This document shows, piece by piece, positions 61,263-64,000 of a stretch of DNA of 64,000 nt (position 1 is the stretch's first letter; each line of letters opens with the position of its first letter). The notes below the pieces were generated by a model. That model had not been told where the DNA came from, did no database searches, and saw only the letters and a list, made by a program, of their open reading frames with translations. A program made the translations under genes and the position numbers. This DNA comes from Bacteroidales bacterium (GTDB lineage: Bacteria > Bacteroidota > Bacteroidia > Bacteroidales > F082): NCBI GenBank assembly GCA_017549805.1, contig JAFYNJ010000006.1, positions 1 to 64,000 on the forward strand. Reading direction: 5' to 3'.

Positions 61263-62492
61263 ATGGAATCAAAGATATTCACTCCCTGCCAGATCGGTCC
61301 CGTCACCTTGCGTAACAGGGTGATCCGTTCCGCTGCTTTTGAGAACATGGCCTACGGCAACCGGCCTTCAAAGGATTTGTTCGACTACCATGTGGCGGTG
61401 GCTCGTGGTGGTGTGGGTATGACCACGGTGGCGTATGCCGCCGTAAGCCAATCGGGCCTTTCGTTCGACGGCCAGCTGTGGATGCGTGAAGAGATCGTGC
61501 CTGAGCTGAAGCAGCTTACCGATGCCATCCATGCCGAAGGAGCCAAGGCTTCCATTCAGTTGGGCCATTGTGGCAACATGACGCATCGTGCCACCTGCGG
61601 CTGCAGACCCGTTGGAGCTTCAGGAGGCTTCAACCTTTATTCCCCGACCTTGGTTAGGAAACTCAAGGTAGAGGAGATACATGCCTTGGTGAAAGACTTC
61701 GGGCATGCCGTAGAGCTGGCTCGCCAAGCGGGTTTCGACTGTGTGGAGATCCATGCTGGACACGGCTATCTGATCAGCCAGTTCCTGTCGCCTTACACCA
61801 ATCGTCGTCATGATGAGTTTGGTGGCAGCTTGGAAAACAGGATGCGTTTCATGCGACTTGTCATCGAGGAGGTGATGCGTGTGGCGGCCGACGATATGGG
61901 CGTGGTGGTCAAGGTGAACATGCACGACGGCTTCCGTCGCGGCATGCAACAGGAGGAATGCCTCAAGGTGGCGCAGGAGCTGGAGCGTCTTGGCGTGCAT
62001 GCCTTGGTGTTGACGGCTGGCTTCGTGAGCAAGGCCCCGATGGAGGTGATGCGTGGCGCTATGCCGTTGAAGACCTTGCGTTATTACATGGATGTGAAGA
62101 AGTTTTGGTGGCTCAAGGCTGGATTGGTCTTTGTCGGCCGCATGATGATTCCCACGAGACCTTATAGCGAAGGCTATTTCCTGGAGGATGCCAAGGTGTT
62201 CCGTGCCCATTTGAAGATGCCTTTGATCTATGTGGGCGGCTTGATCTCCAAGGAGAAGATGGAGGAGGTGCTCGATGCCGGTTTCATGGGCTTGCAGGTG
62301 GCGCGCGCCTTGGTGCACGACACGGAGTTTGTGAACAAACTCCAGCGCGGCGAGATCACTCGCAGCGGCTGCAAGCACTCCAACTACTGCATAGGCCGCA
62401 TGTACACGCTGGAGATGAAATGTCACCATTGTGTGGAGAATCTGCCGGAACGCTTGCAAAAAGAAATTGACGAAGCAGAGAGAACCTTGTGA
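61263..62492 (+). CDS. NADH:flavin oxidoreductase of the old yellow enzyme family
   Basis: FMN-dependent TIM-barrel reductase of 409 aa. Motifs are TLRNRVIRSA near the FMN site, SIQLGHCGN (98-105), the catalytic His pair in EIHAGHGYL (162-170), SPYTNRRHDEFGGSLENR (176-193) and VGGLISKEKMEEVLDAGF. Near the end are four cysteines (C370, C376, C387, C390) in a CX5C-X10-CX2C arrangement, possibly a remnant or variant Fe-S site. It lacks the C-terminal FAD/NAD domain of BaiCD/BaiH and 2,4-dienoyl-CoA reductases. Next to a 5-alpha-reductase it could act as 3-oxo-delta4-steroid 5-beta-reductase or a delta-specific ene-reductase; this is inference. Spacing to neighbours is 15 and 1 bases. Confidence 0.88.
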   Translation: MESKIFTPCQIGPVTLRNRVIRSAAFENMAYGNRPSKDLFDYHVAVARGGVGMTTVAYAAVSQSGLSFDGQLWMREEIVPELKQLTDAIHAEGAKASIQLGHCGNMTHRATCGCRPVGASGGFNLYSPTLVRKLKVEEIHALVKDFGHAVELARQAGFDCVEIHAGHGYLISQFLSPYTNRRHDEFGGSLENRMRFMRLVIEEVMRVAADDMGVVVKVNMHDGFRRGMQQEECLKVAQELERLGVHALVLTAGFVSKAPMEVMRGAMPLKTLRYYMDVKKFWWLKAGLVFVGRMMIPTRPYSEGYFLEDAKVFRAHLKMPLIYVGGLISKEKMEEVLDAGFMGLQVARALVHDTEFVNKLQRGEITRSGCKHSNYCIGRMYTLEMKCHHCVENLPERLQKEIDEAERTL

Positions 62493-62493
62493 T

Positions 62494-63258
62494 ATGAGAG
62501 CTTTGATCACGGGCGGCAGCTCAGGCATGGGGCTGGAATATGCGAGGCAGTTGGCAGCCAAAGGCCACGACTTGCTTTTGGTGAGCAACCAACAGGAAGA
62601 GCTGACCAAAGCTGCGAAACAGCTCTCACAAACATACAGCGTCGATGTGATTTCCTGTTATCAAGATCTGGCTGTCGAGACAGCTGCTGAGGAGTTGTTC
62701 TCGTTTTGCCAAGAGGAAAACCTCCAAATCGACATCTTGATCAATAATGCCGGCATGTTTTTTTTCGAGGAACTGTCGAATGACAACGAGGCCAAAGCGC
62801 TCACGATGATGCGTTTGCAAATCTATACCCCAACACGTTTATGCGTCTTGTTCGGTGAGGAGATGAAAAAGCGCAAATCAGGTTACATCCTCAACATGTC
62901 GTCGATGGCGGCAAAACTTCCATGCCCCGGCATCACGGTCTATTCTGCCACCAAGGCCTATCTGAAGAGCTTCGGCAAGTCGCTCTATTTCGAGATGCGT
63001 CCCTACGGCGTTGGTGTGACCACGGTTTGTCCCGCGGCCATAGCCACGCCACTTTATAAGCTGAAACCATCTTTGTTGAAATTGGGCGTGAAGGTCGGTT
63101 TGATTGGCACCCCACAATGGCTGGTGCGCCGTGCCTTGAGGAGAATGTTCAAGAAACGTCGTGTCGTCAAACCTGGCTTGATGAACTATTACCTTCCGCC
63201 GTTGATTGCCATCTTGCCGAAGTGGCTGGTGGATCGGCTGTGGAAGAAATACAAATAG
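62494..63258 (+). CDS. Short-chain dehydrogenase/reductase, hydroxysteroid-dehydrogenase-like
   Basis: NAD(P)-dependent SDR of 254 aa. The cofactor motif TGGSSGMG is at residues 6-13, INNAG at 83-87, catalytic Ser136/137, and Tyr150 and Lys154 in YSATK. A basic, hydrophobic C-terminal extension (LVRRALRRMFKKRRV, YYLPPLIAILPKWLVDRLW) resembles membrane-associated 17-beta-HSD12/3-ketoacyl reductase-type SDRs. In this operon it could interconvert 3-oxo and 3-hydroxy steroids; position stereochemistry cannot be read from sequence. The ATG at 62494 lies 1 base after the OYE stop; an upstream in-frame start inside the OYE gene is rejected. Confidence 0.88.
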   Translation: MRALITGGSSGMGLEYARQLAAKGHDLLLVSNQQEELTKAAKQLSQTYSVDVISCYQDLAVETAAEELFSFCQEENLQIDILINNAGMFFFEELSNDNEAKALTMMRLQIYTPTRLCVLFGEEMKKRKSGYILNMSSMAAKLPCPGITVYSATKAYLKSFGKSLYFEMRPYGVGVTTVCPAAIATPLYKLKPSLLKLGVKVGLIGTPQWLVRRALRRMFKKRRVVKPGLMNYYLPPLIAILPKWLVDRLWKKYK

Positions 63259-63274
63259 TTATTTCCATTATATA

Positions 63275-64000
63275 TCATTCTGCCTTGTGCTCCTCGGGGA
63301 CAATGTCGGTGGCGAGTTGGTTGAGTAGTTGGACGGTGTTGTCAAGCCATTTCTTATAAGAAGGATTGTGAAGCACCAGTGATTTGTAATGTTCCAAAGC
63401 TTCTTCAAAAACAGGAATGGCTTGAAGGTTCCGCTCCTGTTGTCTATAGAGCAATCCCAAGCTATAGAGAGAGTTGGCCAACCTTGGCTCAAAGACTTGA
63501 GCGTTGCTGTTTGTCAAGCGTCTGTATATAACTATGGCATCCAGATACATGGCCTCACTTTCCGTGAATCGTTGTCCCCTGTAATACATGTAAGCGAGAC
63601 TGCTTAACGTTGCGACCAAATCGGGATCGTAGGTTTGTGGGGCGTCTTTATCCAGACGTTTGAAGAATTCTAAGGCCTGCAAATACAAGCTTTCGCTTTC
63701 TTCAACACGTTGGGTGTCGTAATATAGGTCGGCAAGTTCGCTCAGTGCTTTGGCCATATAGGGTTCAAGGGATTGTGGACCGTCTTTTTTCAAGCGTCTG
63801 AAGATTTCCAAGGCTTCTAGGAACAAGGGTTCGCTTTCTTTAAGGCGGTGGGTGTTCTTGTACGAGACGGCAAGGTTGTTCAGCGTCATGGCCAAAATGG
63901 GCTCATAGAGCTGTGGGTTGTCTATTGCCAAGCGTCTGTAGATCTCCAAGGCTTCCAAGCGTATCGGATCGCTTTCCGTGTAGCGTTGGGCGTTGTCGTA
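63275..64000 (-). CDS. Tetratricopeptide-repeat protein, C-terminal part (N-terminus beyond window)
   Basis: At least 241 aa; the frame is still open at base 64000 and no true start is visible (the first Met-like codon at 63958 is an internal TTG/Leu). It holds about five TPR units with an unusually regular 46-residue period, each beginning LEALEIYRRL or a variant (F-EALEIFRRL, LQALEFFKRL) and containing LAxLYY and ESExLY. TPR arrays of this kind mediate protein contacts. The gene converges on the SDR gene with a 16-base gap and no hairpin. Whether it is related to the steroid-type operon is unknown. Confidence 0.82.
   Translation of the reverse strand, partial: YDNAQRYTESDPIRLEALEIYRRLAIDNPQLYEPILAMTLNNLAVSYKNTHRLKESEPLFLEALEIFRRLKKDGPQSLEPYMAKALSELADLYYDTQRVEESESLYLQALEFFKRLDKDAPQTYDPDLVATLSSLAYMYYRGQRFTESEAMYLDAIVIYRRLTNSNAQVFEPRLANSLYSLGLLYRQQERNLQAIPVFEEALEHYKSLVLHNPSYKKWLDNTVQLLNQLATDIVPEEHKAE

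Noticed and set aside
62431-62493. Upstream start for the final SDR inside the OYE gene
   Set aside because: The extension has no SDR character and precedes the nucleotide-binding motif by too much; ATG 62494 puts TGGSSGMG at residue 6, as is usual.

Overview
This window looks like the chromosome of an anaerobic, Bacteroidales-type member of the Bacteroidota. The evidence is: promoters with the Bacteroidota -7 box TAnnTTTG and, in places, a -33 TTG; almost no Shine-Dalgarno sequences; a type IX secretion (T9SS) locus (gldJ, two porU-like genes, porV) with several surface proteins carrying T9SS C-terminal sorting domains; the lipidated TamA homologue TamL; and a full Rnf complex. No insertion sequence, prophage, CRISPR array or tRNA was seen. 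No gene-free stretch reaches 300 bases.

Layout. 1-9.5 kb: the 3' end of a 5S rRNA gene, then a minus-strand operon exbB-exbD-tonB-folC-tamL-helicase (7079 down to 176) and murF-anmK. 9.5-19.2 kb: the T9SS locus, with gldJ leftward and porU, a second porU-like gene and porV rightward. 19.2-29.2 kb: a minus-strand set of four exported proteins (PKD/Cys-repeat adhesin, lipoprotein, outer-membrane barrel, giant gingipain-like C25 protease). 29.3-34.9 kb: rnfBCDGEA, with rseC just upstream. 34.9-40.7 kb: a plus-strand run of a YihY-type membrane protein, a polysaccharide flippase-like protein and a YdiJ-like FAD/Fe-S dehydrogenase. 40.7-48.5 kb: a minus-strand surface-glycan operon (GT2, YfhO, GT, LicD, GT4) ending in a fused SDR-cytidylyltransferase. 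48.6-55.5 kb: methyltransferase, rpmH, pepD, ABC exporter, purB and class II fba. 55.5-58.3 kb: a beta-helix surface protein and a small T9SS protein. 58.4-63.3 kb: a compact plus-strand operon of NlpC/P60 lipoprotein, beta-propeller, steroid 5-alpha-reductase, old-yellow-enzyme reductase and SDR. 63.3-64 kb: the C-terminal part of a TPR protein that runs off the window.

How the genes fit together. ExbBD-TonB energises outer-membrane transport, and TamL inserts outer-membrane proteins. PorU/PorV process and anchor proteins exported by T9SS, and the protease, adhesin and small sorting-domain protein are probable clients. Rnf couples ferredoxin and NAD to an ion gradient. The glycan operon probably builds and decorates a surface polysaccharide.

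Two systems deserve most attention. First, the 58.4-63.3 kb operon has the three enzyme classes needed to reduce a 3-oxo-delta4 steroid or bile acid (5-alpha-reductase, OYE-type reductase, hydroxysteroid-dehydrogenase-like SDR). Second, the SDR-cytidylyltransferase fusion next to a LicD/fukutin-type transferase suggests self-contained synthesis and transfer of a CDP-alditol. A third, subtler signal is a purine-rich heptamer repeat (GRTRARA) sitting on the stop codons of three unrelated genes; its 7-base period places stop codons in all three frames.
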